Source of the DNA: Prostheceraeus crozeri
Lineage: Eukaryota > Platyhelminthes > Polycladida > Euryleptidae
Length of the DNA stretch: 64,000 nucleotides
Direction of reading: 5' to 3'
NCBI GenBank assembly: GCA_907163375.1
Contig: CAJQUW010008004.1
Coordinates: 1-64,000 of the forward strand
The position numbers and the translations under genes are program-made. The notes beneath the pieces are model-generated. The model made no database searches and was not told where the DNA came from. It saw nothing but the letters and a program-made list of their open reading frames with translations. Shown here in pieces: positions 20,910 through 27,755 of the stretch; position 1 is the stretch's first letter; each line of letters begins with the position of its first letter.

Positions 20910-21233
20910 ATGCAGTGGTACTTGATTGTAGCACAACTGGTTTTCGAGCTATGTCTGCTCACTCTCGAAGTATATTCCTTCTGTACATGCGTCTATTATT
21001 TAGAAAAGGCTAGCAAATTCATATCTTCAAAAAGACTTGCTATAGACATCAGTAAAGGTGAAACTATGTGTTGCGATGTATGTAAGCGAAAGGATGGAAA
21101 TGAAAAGCGCATCTTCAAGAGATGTAAGCATGCTTTTTGTCAACGCTGTTTCATACGTAATTGCATTCAACTTTGCCAATGTAACCACTGTGATATTGCT
21201 CATTTCGAGTGTCACTTATGTCGCAATAGTTAG
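20910..21233 (+). CDS. predicted membrane-anchored RING-like protein
   Basis: 107 residues from the ATG at 20910, three bases after the previous -1-frame stop. Residues about 4-30 are hydrophobic (LIVAQLVFELCLLTLEVYSF), a possible signal anchor. From about residue 53 a RING-like cluster follows: CCDVC, then C-x-H-x2-C-x2-C (RCKHAFCQRC), then CIQLCQCNHC, with a further Cys pair at the end (FECHLCRNS). Typical RING proteins are E3 ubiquitin ligases; that role is inferred only. Confidence 0.55.
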   Translation: MQWYLIVAQLVFELCLLTLEVYSFCTCVYYLEKASKFISSKRLAIDISKGETMCCDVCKRKDGNEKRIFKRCKHAFCQRCFIRNCIQLCQCNHCDIAHFECHLCRNS

Positions 21234-21284
21234 TACCTATGCAAATGTGGTAAAGATAGGTTTTAGCAAAGACTAACACGGAAA

Positions 21285-21641
21285 ATGGCGAAACGTAAAA
21301 TGACGAAACGTAAAAGTCAAAAGTTTTCTTCAGCCATTCAAGCTCTCCGACGAATGAAAGCAAATCAGCGATACAATGCTATACGACATGCTAACGATAA
21401 ATTCATTTGTGAAATTATTTCTCATGTGAGGAAGTTGAGGACGAAGAAATTAGCGCCAAAACAACGAAAGTTACTTAAGCGATATGCTACGAAATTGCGT
21501 TTCATCTCCAATCCTAAAGTCACCCTTCAAAGAAAGAGGAAAACTCTAACACAAAAGGGCGGTTTCCTTTCAGCAATACTTCCAATGATAGCTCCTGCCG
21601 TGGGCAACCTATTGGGTAATATCTTTGGCTCTAAGCGTTAA
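21285..21641 (+). CDS. basic core-protein-like (adenovirus pX/mu-type) protein
   Basis: 118 residues. The first 95 are very rich in Lys and Arg (starts MAKRKMTKRKSQKFSSAI). The end is a Gly-rich hydrophobic stretch (GGFLSAILPMIAPAVGNLLG). Basic DNA-condensing core proteins with a Gly-Gly hydrophobic tail are usual in adenoviruses and adintoviruses, where the tail is trimmed by the adenain protease; a similar role is inferred here. The frame overlaps the upstream extension of the ATPase frame, but the ATPase probably starts at 21673. Confidence 0.65.
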   Translation: MAKRKMTKRKSQKFSSAIQALRRMKANQRYNAIRHANDKFICEIISHVRKLRTKKLAPKQRKLLKRYATKLRFISNPKVTLQRKRKTLTQKGGFLSAILPMIAPAVGNLLGNIFGSKR

Positions 21642-21672
21642 TTATGCAAATGTTGAATCTCAAAGTAATAAA

Positions 21673-22290
21673 ATGGATTTCAGACTTCAATGTGATAAAG
21701 TTCTGACTGTATCAGGTCCATCTCATGCAGGTAAAACTGTTTTCACGCTGAATTTATTGGATAAAAGAAGGGAGTTGTTTAAGGAACCTATCAATCGAGT
21801 GATTTGGTGTTATGGTATTTATCAACCGTCGCTGTTTCAGGAATTGCAAAGTCGCAACTTTATTCGACATGAAGGAATTATTCCAGTGGATAAACTTCAG
21901 TCTAATGATGTTGTTGTATTGGATGATTTATTAAAAGAAAGTAAGAATTCAAAAGATGTTACAGATATGTTCACTCGCGCAGCACACCATAAAAGATGCT
22001 TTATCATCTATATCACACAAAATTTGTTTCCTGATGGAAAAGAAGCTCGTACACGAAACCTGAATACACACTATTATGCTATTTTCAAGAATCCGCGAGA
22101 TAAAAGTCAATTTGAAATTTTAGCGCGACAAGTTGCACCCAGAGGATCAAAAGCCTTAATTGAAATTTTTCAAGCAGCTACTGAAAAACCATACGGTTAC
22201 TTATTCATTGACTTTACGCAAGAGTGTCCGGAAGAATTTAGATTTCGAAGTGATATTTTGAAAACTCCCATGATTATCTACAAACTATGA
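21673..22290 (+). CDS. FtsK/HerA-type DNA-packaging ATPase
   Basis: 205 residues from the ATG at 21673, preferred over non-ATG codons upstream. Walker A is GPSHAGKT (residues 15-22), Walker B is VVVLDDLL (about residue 80), and YITQNLF further on resembles the sensor region. This is the genome-packaging ATPase found in Polintons, adintoviruses and other PRD1-adenovirus lineage viruses. It would translocate DNA into preformed capsids. Its stop overlaps the next start (ATG at 22287), consistent with a tightly packed late gene block. Confidence 0.9.
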   Translation: MDFRLQCDKVLTVSGPSHAGKTVFTLNLLDKRRELFKEPINRVIWCYGIYQPSLFQELQSRNFIRHEGIIPVDKLQSNDVVVLDDLLKESKNSKDVTDMFTRAAHHKRCFIIYITQNLFPDGKEARTRNLNTHYYAIFKNPRDKSQFEILARQVAPRGSKALIEIFQAATEKPYGYLFIDFTQECPEEFRFRSDILKTPMIIYKL

Positions 22291-22941
22291 GTTCTTATTC
22301 TCGCATGATTGTTATTCCTCAGGATGAATATGTACAATTGACTGCCATGCAGCAAGTAAAGCAACCTCTTGCAAATCAAATGTATAGGAAAGAAATAGAT
22401 TATCAGCAAAATGTTCACATCAAAGATCCACATCGTGCTGTATTATTACAATCGGAAACTGTTGAGCAATTGAAAAACTTGAAGAATAAGATGCGTGACT
22501 CTGTATCGACTGCTACACCTTATTGAACCCCATCTCAATGTAAATGATAGAGGAGAAATCATTACAGATGAAAATAAAGTGATTGATGCTTCACGTTATG
22601 AAGACTTGATTCAGTATGCGACACGTAGAAAGCGCCGTCAGGGCTATGTTCCACCTGGTTGGTCATACTTTCTTAAACTATTGAAAAAGCATAATGTGCC
22701 AAAATTTGCTTTAAATAATGAGACATTGAAAGAACTTGATTCAACAGTGGCTACTACTCCAATGCTTCAGGCGATGAAAATGCCAACAAATTGGTTTAAG
22801 ACGTCACCTGCTACATCCCCTCCCACACTCACTAAGCAAACAAGAGGAAGAACTCGACGTAGATCTACATCGCCACTAAAACTGGTAAAAGGAAAACGTA
22901 AAACAGCTCCTCCTAGGAAATACATGTTCTCAGACTATTAA
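22287..22941 (+). pseudogene. Polinton-associated protein split into two frames (22287-22526 and 22495-22941)
   Basis: The first frame (79 residues, MSSYSRMIVIPQDEY...) ends at 22526; the second, in the +1 frame, overlaps it by 32 bp and runs to 22941. The second lacks a convincing start of its own, and its content (VPPGWSYFLKLLKKHNVPKFAL; a Lys/Arg-rich tail) looks like the C-terminal half of the same protein. No slippery heptamer is seen in the overlap, so a frameshift mutation is the simplest reading, though two overlapping genes are possible. In related elements I know this as a conserved small gene next to the ATPase, of unknown function. Confidence 0.6.
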
Positions 22942-22942
22942 T

Positions 22943-23158
22943 ATGAAGCAGATGTGTTGCTTGCCATGTAATGAGCCGCCAGAGGTGAATGTCGTTGTCA
23001 CTTGCACTTGCTGCGCCAGCTCTCATAATGAAACCCCTAAGCAATGTGAACACGATCGCAAAACCGCTAAAGCTAAATGCTGCAGTTGTTGTAAATGTAG
23101 AAAGGCAAGAAAACAAAAAGATGAGAAGGAGGAAAAAGAGTCAGTCGTCATCGACTGA
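22943..23158 (+). CDS. small cysteine-rich ORF
   Basis: 71 residues with Cys pairs (MCCLPC, TCTCCASS, CCSCCKC) then a charged tail. The ATG lies one base after the preceding stop. It overlaps the integrase frame by about 38 bp, assuming the integrase starts at 23121. Possibly zinc-binding; could be a spurious frame. Confidence 0.35.
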   Translation: MKQMCCLPCNEPPEVNVVVTCTCCASSHNETPKQCEHDRKTAKAKCCSCCKCRKARKQKDEKEEKESVVID

Positions 23159-24209
23159 ACGTTTGAAGTCAATCTATTATGATGTAAAACATCCGGCAGG
23201 ATTTGCATCTATCAAGAAATTATCAAAAGCGAGTGGTCTTCCACAATCACAAGTGAAACGATGGTTAAAGGGTCAGGCTACCTATACACTCCACAAACAA
23301 GCGAAAAAGAAGTACCGCACCCGCCATTATATTGTTCATGACATCGATGAACAGTGGCAAGCAGATTTGTGTGATGTTGCCTCCATTTCAAAACATAACT
23401 CGGGCAATAATTTTATTTTAACCGTCATTGATATTTTCTCGCGTTATGCGTGGGCTCAACCTTTAAAAACTAAAGAAGGGAAAGGAGTAGCAAAAGCATT
23501 CCAAACAATTTTTCGAGAAGGTCGGATTCCAAAAAGAATTCAGAGTGATCAAGGAAAAGAGTTTGAAAATCAGCATGTGACAAGATTATTTGAGAGGCAT
23601 GACATTGAGTTGTTTAGTGTAAAGAGCGCTTATAAAGCTGCACTCGTTGAACGTTTTAATCGCACATTAAAAAATCGCTTGTGGCGACATTTTACTGCCA
23701 ACTTGACACAAAATTGGACAAAGGTTCTACAAGATACACTCCATGCCTACAATCACTCTATCCATCGTTCTATTGGACTCAGACCAGTAGATGTAAATGC
23801 TGACAATGTAGATAAAGTGCGCGAATCATTCCAACGTAAACGCACTCATGTGAAAAGTGATGTGAAAATTGGTGATAAAGTTCGTATCTCAAAAGTGAAA
23901 AGTGTTTTTGCTAAAGGGTACCTCCCGAATTGGACAGAGGAGGTATTTACAGTATCAAGGATTAATCAAAAAGACTCTCCGACCACCTACAAGTTGAAAG
24001 ATTACGATAATGAAGAAATTGAGGGTAGCTTTTACCGCGATGAGATTGAGGTAGTCACTGAAAGTGAAACATATTTGGTAGAGAAAATCATTCGATGTAA
24101 AAAACGGCAAGGTGAAGAATGGTGTCTTGTTAAATGGACTGGTTATCCTTCAAGTATGAACTCTTGGATGCGTCGTGCTGACATCTTTCATCTAAGTGAT
24201 CGACAGTGA
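23121..24209 (+). CDS. retrovirus-like integrase with C-terminal chromodomain
   Basis: About 362 residues from the ATG at 23121 (MRRRKKSQSS); earlier in-frame ATGs overlap the Cys-rich ORF. Catalytic triad: Asp in DEQWQADLCDV (residue 82), Asp in IQSDQGKEF (143), Glu in AALVERFNRTLK (177). An SH3-like segment follows (KIGDKVRISK), then a chromodomain (YLVEKIIRCKKRQGEEWCLVKWTGYP, ending SMNSW). This is the c-integrase of Mavericks/Polintons, which inserts the element and makes 6-bp duplications, matching the TTGGTG seen here. The chromodomain may target methylated histone tails. Confidence 0.95.
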   Translation: MRRRKKSQSSSTERLKSIYYDVKHPAGFASIKKLSKASGLPQSQVKRWLKGQATYTLHKQAKKKYRTRHYIVHDIDEQWQADLCDVASISKHNSGNNFILTVIDIFSRYAWAQPLKTKEGKGVAKAFQTIFREGRIPKRIQSDQGKEFENQHVTRLFERHDIELFSVKSAYKAALVERFNRTLKNRLWRHFTANLTQNWTKVLQDTLHAYNHSIHRSIGLRPVDVNADNVDKVRESFQRKRTHVKSDVKIGDKVRISKVKSVFAKGYLPNWTEEVFTVSRINQKDSPTTYKLKDYDNEEIEGSFYRDEIEVVTESETYLVEKIIRCKKRQGEEWCLVKWTGYPSSMNSWMRRADIFHLSDRQ

Positions 24210-24250
24210 TTCATGCAAAGTTGTAACTAACAATGTTTAGGGTTTGAGCT

Positions 24251-24706
24251 ATGAATCCAACTGCCTCATTTTATTCACGACCCTCCTATGTAAGTGGTGG
24301 AGGACAAATTTACATCGGTGCTCGCCGCCAACGTGGAGGTAGCATACTTGGTGCACTGAAATCTGTTGTAGCACCTCTCATATCCAATGTCGGAAGATCT
24401 TTAAAACGAAATGTTTTAAGTAATGCCGTTGGCTTTGCTGGTGATGTTGCTAGTGATCTTTCCAGAGGTAGAAGTTTTAAGAGCAGTTTGTTGAATCGTG
24501 GGAAGGAACGCGGTTTAAAAACATTGAAGCAGACCATTGCTGGTGTTACTCAAGGAAAGAAATCACCTAAACGAATGAAAAAAGGAAGGAGGAAACATCG
24601 CGGAGCTGGGAAGGTGCGATCTTCAGTCAAAAGGCATTCACGCAAACGTCGCAGAGGCTCTAATCATTCATCAGGCGCTAAACGACGACGCTGCTATAAC
24701 TTCTAA
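24251..24706 (+). CDS. minor core/capsid protein (pVI/pX-like)
   Basis: 151 residues directly upstream of the capsid gene (stop 24706, next ATG 24709). N-terminal Gly-rich segment with RRQRGGSILGALKSVVAPL, an amphipathic middle (NAVGFAGDVASDLSRGRSFK), and a highly basic C-terminus (KKGRRKHRGAGKVR; KRRRGSNHSSGAKRRR). The layout resembles adenovirus-type minor capsid/core proteins processed at Gly-Gly sites by adenain. Assignment is by composition and synteny. Confidence 0.6.
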   Translation: MNPTASFYSRPSYVSGGGQIYIGARRQRGGSILGALKSVVAPLISNVGRSLKRNVLSNAVGFAGDVASDLSRGRSFKSSLLNRGKERGLKTLKQTIAGVTQGKKSPKRMKKGRRKHRGAGKVRSSVKRHSRKRRRGSNHSSGAKRRRCYNF

Positions 24707-24708
24707 TC

Positions 24709-25986
24709 ATGGAGTGTAAAACTTCCGGTTTTTGTTTGTTCGATCAACAAGCCATACAGACAGATATTCTTAGTTCAAGTATTGTAGATTATCATCCTCG
24801 AACAGCTGAGAATGCTGGCCCCATTGAATTTGTTATTCCTGGTGGTAGTGATGACTACATAGATTTGAGTTATGCGATGCTTGATTTGAGGTTTAGAATT
24901 CAGCAAGCAGATGGAACTGCTATTGACGATGCACATAAAGTTGGACTGAACAATTTACCATTGACTACATTACTTCGTGATGTTTCTCTAACGATTGGAG
25001 AGCAGCAGGTGGAAGGTGGTCAAAGCGATTATCCCTATAAATCATATTTCAATCATGTATCACAGTTTCATCCAGCAGCACAAAAAAGTCATATGGAAGC
25101 CATGGGATGGTACAGAGATGAAGCAGGAAAATTTGATGTTGAAACAAACAGCGGCTTTGTAAAGCGATCTGCTATGATTAAAGATAGTAGAGTATGTCAG
25201 CTATATGGTCCGCTGAATTTAGACTTCTTTAGACAGTCAAAGTTTTTACTCTGTAATACCAGCATGCGACTCAAGCTGACATTGAATAAGCCTGAATTTG
25301 CGCTGAATGCATTTGCTAAAGTTGACAATTTTAGAATTCATGTGGAAGATATTGCACTTTACATTCGTCGAGTAGTACCGAATCCAAGTGTCATTAGAGG
25401 ACATGCTGAAGGTCTTAACCGCCAAAATGCCATTTACCCCGTTCAGCATACAAAGCTTCTCACCTTTACAATTCCGAAAGATCAAAAGAGTTTCATGAAA
25501 GATGGCCTCTTTCCATCGGAAGCACCGAAGCTCCTCATGGTGGCAATGGTTGAAAATGATGCATTTAATGGTAATATAAAGAAGAATCCTTTCAATTTTA
25601 AACACAATCAGTTAAGTGAAATTGCTTTACGTGTAAATGGTGTGAGTCATCCTGGTCCACCCTACAAACCAGATTTTGCTGCGGATCAATTTATGCGCAG
25701 TTATGTTGATTTTATGGATGTCTTTGACTTTTACAATACGGATGATACCAACGGACTGACTATGAAAGAGTTTAAGAGTGGATATACTGTTTATGCATTT
25801 GATTTGACTGCTGACAGCGATATTAGTGCACCCTATCGTCAAGCGAACGTGCCTCATAATATTCGTTTGGATTTGACGTTCAAAAGAACACTACCTGAGA
25901 CGATCAATGTATTAATTTATGCAGTCTTCGATTCAAATATTGAAATTACAAAGTATCGTGACGTGATTCTTCAGTATAATCGTTAA
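24709..25986 (+). CDS. major capsid protein (double jelly-roll, hexon-like)
   Basis: 425 residues. Starts MECKTSGFCLFDQQAIQTDI, with the usual Polinton capsid landmarks: IEFVIPGGSDDYIDLSYAML, LTTLLRDVSLTIGEQQVEGG, YPYKSYFNH, GPLNLDFFRQSKFLL, YTVYAFDLTADSD and a C-terminal strand FKRTLPETINVLIYAVFDS. Length fits the family, whose two jelly rolls trimerise into pseudo-hexameric capsomers. The frame is open. Stop and the protease ATG overlap (TAATG). Its presence implies virion-forming capacity. Confidence 0.92.
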   Translation: MECKTSGFCLFDQQAIQTDILSSSIVDYHPRTAENAGPIEFVIPGGSDDYIDLSYAMLDLRFRIQQADGTAIDDAHKVGLNNLPLTTLLRDVSLTIGEQQVEGGQSDYPYKSYFNHVSQFHPAAQKSHMEAMGWYRDEAGKFDVETNSGFVKRSAMIKDSRVCQLYGPLNLDFFRQSKFLLCNTSMRLKLTLNKPEFALNAFAKVDNFRIHVEDIALYIRRVVPNPSVIRGHAEGLNRQNAIYPVQHTKLLTFTIPKDQKSFMKDGLFPSEAPKLLMVAMVENDAFNGNIKKNPFNFKHNQLSEIALRVNGVSHPGPPYKPDFAADQFMRSYVDFMDVFDFYNTDDTNGLTMKEFKSGYTVYAFDLTADSDISAPYRQANVPHNIRLDLTFKRTLPETINVLIYAVFDSNIEITKYRDVILQYNR

Positions 25987-26447
25987 TGAGTTGGTTGACT
26001 GCTGACGATATTAAGACTAAAGTGCAGCGTAATGCAGACGAAGCGACGTTGAAAGCTTTCGATAATGTCTATTCACTCGATACCTTACCACCTGCAGTAA
26101 ATCACTATCCCATCTTTATTGTGCTAAACACTCATTCTCAGAATTTAGGCGGTGAGCATTGGAAAGCGATCTTTATTGGAGAAGACCGACGTGGTGAACT
26201 ATTTGACTCTCTTGCTCAACCTCCAAATATACCAACACAGCAGTGGTTGAGAAAACATACGCGTCAATATCAGCGAAATGAACGCATACTACAACATCCA
26301 CTTTCATCAACGTGTGGTGCTTTTGTACTGTACTTCATCTTAAAACGTTTACATGTATCTCGATTTGCATCTATTATTCAAAACTTTTCATGTAATCCAT
26401 CGTCTAATGAAAAAATGATTTGTAAGTTCTATCATGATTTGAAATAA
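25986..26447 (+). CDS. adenain-like cysteine protease
   Basis: 153 residues. Predicted catalytic residues in order: His58 (GGEHWKAIF), Asp74 (GELFDSLAQ), Gln103 (ERILQHP), Cys110 (SSTCGAFVLYF), the arrangement of the adenovirus endopeptidase/Ulp1 clan. In adenovirus-like viruses it matures core and minor capsid proteins at Gly-Gly-x or Gly-x-Gly sites; the neighbouring Gly-rich basic proteins are likely substrates. Overlaps the capsid stop codon by one base. An AATAAA follows the stop. Confidence 0.93.
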   Translation: MSWLTADDIKTKVQRNADEATLKAFDNVYSLDTLPPAVNHYPIFIVLNTHSQNLGGEHWKAIFIGEDRRGELFDSLAQPPNIPTQQWLRKHTRQYQRNERILQHPLSSTCGAFVLYFILKRLHVSRFASIIQNFSCNPSSNEKMICKFYHDLK

Positions 26448-26485
26448 AAACATCATGTTGGAAAAATTGTTTTTTATTTTACAAT
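26443..26485. terminator. convergent polyadenylation region
   Basis: AATAAA on the plus strand (about 26444) just after the protease and AATAAA on the minus strand (complement of TTTATT, about 26472) at the TBP-like gene end. Two converging transcription units end within about 30 bp. Confidence 0.6.
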
Positions 26486-27019
26486 CCGCTGGGTACGTAC
26501 ATACTCAATGAGATAGTCTAGGATCACATTTGCTTGTACATGAGATTTTAGTCCAGTAATGATCACTTTACTATTATGAAAGATTGCCACATGTACAGGT
26601 AACCAACAACTAATGAGAGCTGCAGGAAAAAGTTCGGGTTCATAACACAAATTGTAACTGCTGGTACGAATCTTCAAAAATGATACACTTTCACTCAATT
26701 GAGTAGAGATCACCATATTGTCCACAGTCAGATTCGACATCACACACCTCTCCCTCTTCCATATCCGACGTAGTAGTCTTTGTAGCTCTAAGCGCATTGA
26801 CTGCGCCGATGAATGAGAAAGGGCGCCGAGAATCTGTACAGTTCCATTTGGGAAGAGTTGAAGATTCCGTGAATTGTTCATCTTCACCACTAACATTTGA
26901 GGACGGCCCGGGTAATACTTGCTGTTTGGAAGCTGTTGGTGTAATGTTGTGAGATCGATTTTGGTGTAGAGTCTGAAGCGACGGAGAATGTTGACGATGG
27001 TGTAGCGATGGCGCTTCAT
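26474..27019 (-). CDS. TATA-binding-protein-like protein
   Basis: 181 residues from the ATG at 27019, the same length as the TBP core. Two direct repeats are visible. Repeat 1 has SKYYPGRPQMLVVKM, LQLFPNGTVQILGAL and a following helix. Repeat 2 has SYNLCYEPELFPAALI, VAIFHNSKVIITGLK and ILDYLIEYVRTQ. YEPELFP (126-132) is nearly invariant in TBPs. Three of the four DNA-intercalating Phe positions are kept (F56, F131, F147); the first is Pro. A TATAAAA box (27056-27062) lies 37 bp upstream. The gene would supply a promoter-recognition factor to viral or host transcription. Its neighbours are two PC4-like genes on the same strand. Confidence 0.85.
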   Translation of the reverse strand: MKRHRYTIVNILRRFRLYTKIDLTTLHQQLPNSKYYPGRPQMLVVKMNNSRNLQLFPNGTVQILGALSHSSAQSMRLELQRLLRRIWKRERCVMSNLTVDNMVISTQLSESVSFLKIRTSSYNLCYEPELFPAALISCWLPVHVAIFHNSKVIITGLKSHVQANVILDYLIEYVRTQRIVK

Positions 27020-27341
27020 GATGAAAGAATGAGTAAATTGAGCGATGTACCTTCCTTTTATACTTTTCCCAACTACCTTGATGAAATGTGAAGTTAGTAT
27101 GAAGTTGGGAATGATAGAGTTGAATTCGCCGATTGTTGACGCGCAGCCAGATGCGATTTCCAATACGTGAATGTCTTTTCATATAGAAGTATTTCAAGTC
27201 CTTCATGATATGATGTAGAGATTGAAAATGACGATAAGATAAAACAAACTCTCTTCTCACATTTCCAGTTGAATCTTTGAAATAGACGTTTCGATCATGA
27301 TCCGTTTCAATACGTTGTAGGGAATCTAATTTCCAACTCAT
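26691..27341 (-). CDS. PC4-like paralogue 2 with C-terminal extension overlapping the TBP-like gene
   Basis: 216 residues. The first ~105 match the 27364-27720 protein: LDSLQRIETDHDRNVYFKDS, LSYRHFQSLHHIMKDLKYF, IGNRIWLRVNNRRIQLYH and GSWEKYKRKVHRSI align with counterparts there. The arrangement of short strands followed by a helix starting L-x-W/Y-R-x-F recalls the PC4/p15 ssDNA-binding fold, but this is a weak structural guess. Residues about 108-216 are Ser/His/Asp-rich, lie in a different frame over the TBP-like gene and have no counterpart in the paralogue; this may be overprinting or a chance open frame. Confidence 0.6.
   Translation of the reverse strand: MSWKLDSLQRIETDHDRNVYFKDSTGNVRREFVLSYRHFQSLHHIMKDLKYFYMKRHSRIGNRIWLRVNNRRIQLYHSQLHTNFTFHQGSWEKYKRKVHRSIYSFFHHEAPSLHHRQHSPSLQTLHQNRSHNITPTASKQQVLPGPSSNVSGEDEQFTESSTLPKWNCTDSRRPFSFIGAVNALRATKTTTSDMEEGEVCDVESDCGQYGDLYSIE
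27056..27062 (-). promoter_or_regulatory. TATA box of the TBP-like gene
   Basis: Minus-strand TATAAAA within AAAAGTATAAAAGG, 37 bp upstream of the ATG at 27019. It sits inside the coding sequence of the PC4-like gene. Confidence 0.6.
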
Positions 27342-27363
27342 GGTGTGTGGTAATCATGTCTGA

Positions 27364-27720
27364 TTAAGATTTGCATAGTAGGGCGATGAACTCACGACGA
27401 ATAAATGTCATGATGGAGCGATGTATGTATCTTCTATACTTCTCCCAATTGTATTTGCGAAATGAGAAACAGTTTGCGGAATGAGAATGGTAGATTTGAA
27501 TTTCATTTCTGTAATGTTGAAGCCAAACTTGATCACCCAAGGAGATGAATCTTAATGTTTCAAAATATTCCAAATCCCTCATGATATCATTGAGGTTGAC
27601 AAATTGTCGCCATGTTAATGTAATTCCTCTTGATGTATGACCATGAGAATTTTTGAAGTGTACGTTTCCATCACGATCAACTCTGATATATTGTAGAGAG
27701 TCCAAAATCCAAGTCTTCAT
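27364..27720 (-). CDS. PC4-like paralogue 1
   Basis: 118 residues from the ATG at 27720 (MKTWILDSLQYI, which aligns with the start of paralogue 2); an alternative start is at 27732. Key blocks: DGNVHFKNSHGHTSRGITLTW, RQFVNLNDIMRDLEYF, ISLGDQVWLQHYRNEIQIYH and YNWEKYRRYIHRSI. It ends shortly after the shared domain. The two paralogues arose by tandem duplication. A nucleic-acid-binding transcription cofactor role is inferred from the PC4-like pattern and the adjacent TBP-like gene. It is divergent from the 27756 gene with only 35 bp between starts. Confidence 0.6.
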   Translation of the reverse strand: MKTWILDSLQYIRVDRDGNVHFKNSHGHTSRGITLTWRQFVNLNDIMRDLEYFETLRFISLGDQVWLQHYRNEIQIYHSHSANCFSFRKYNWEKYRRYIHRSIMTFIRREFIALLCKS

Positions 27721-27755
27721 GATGTTATGCAAAGTCGCAGATCAGCAATATAAAA

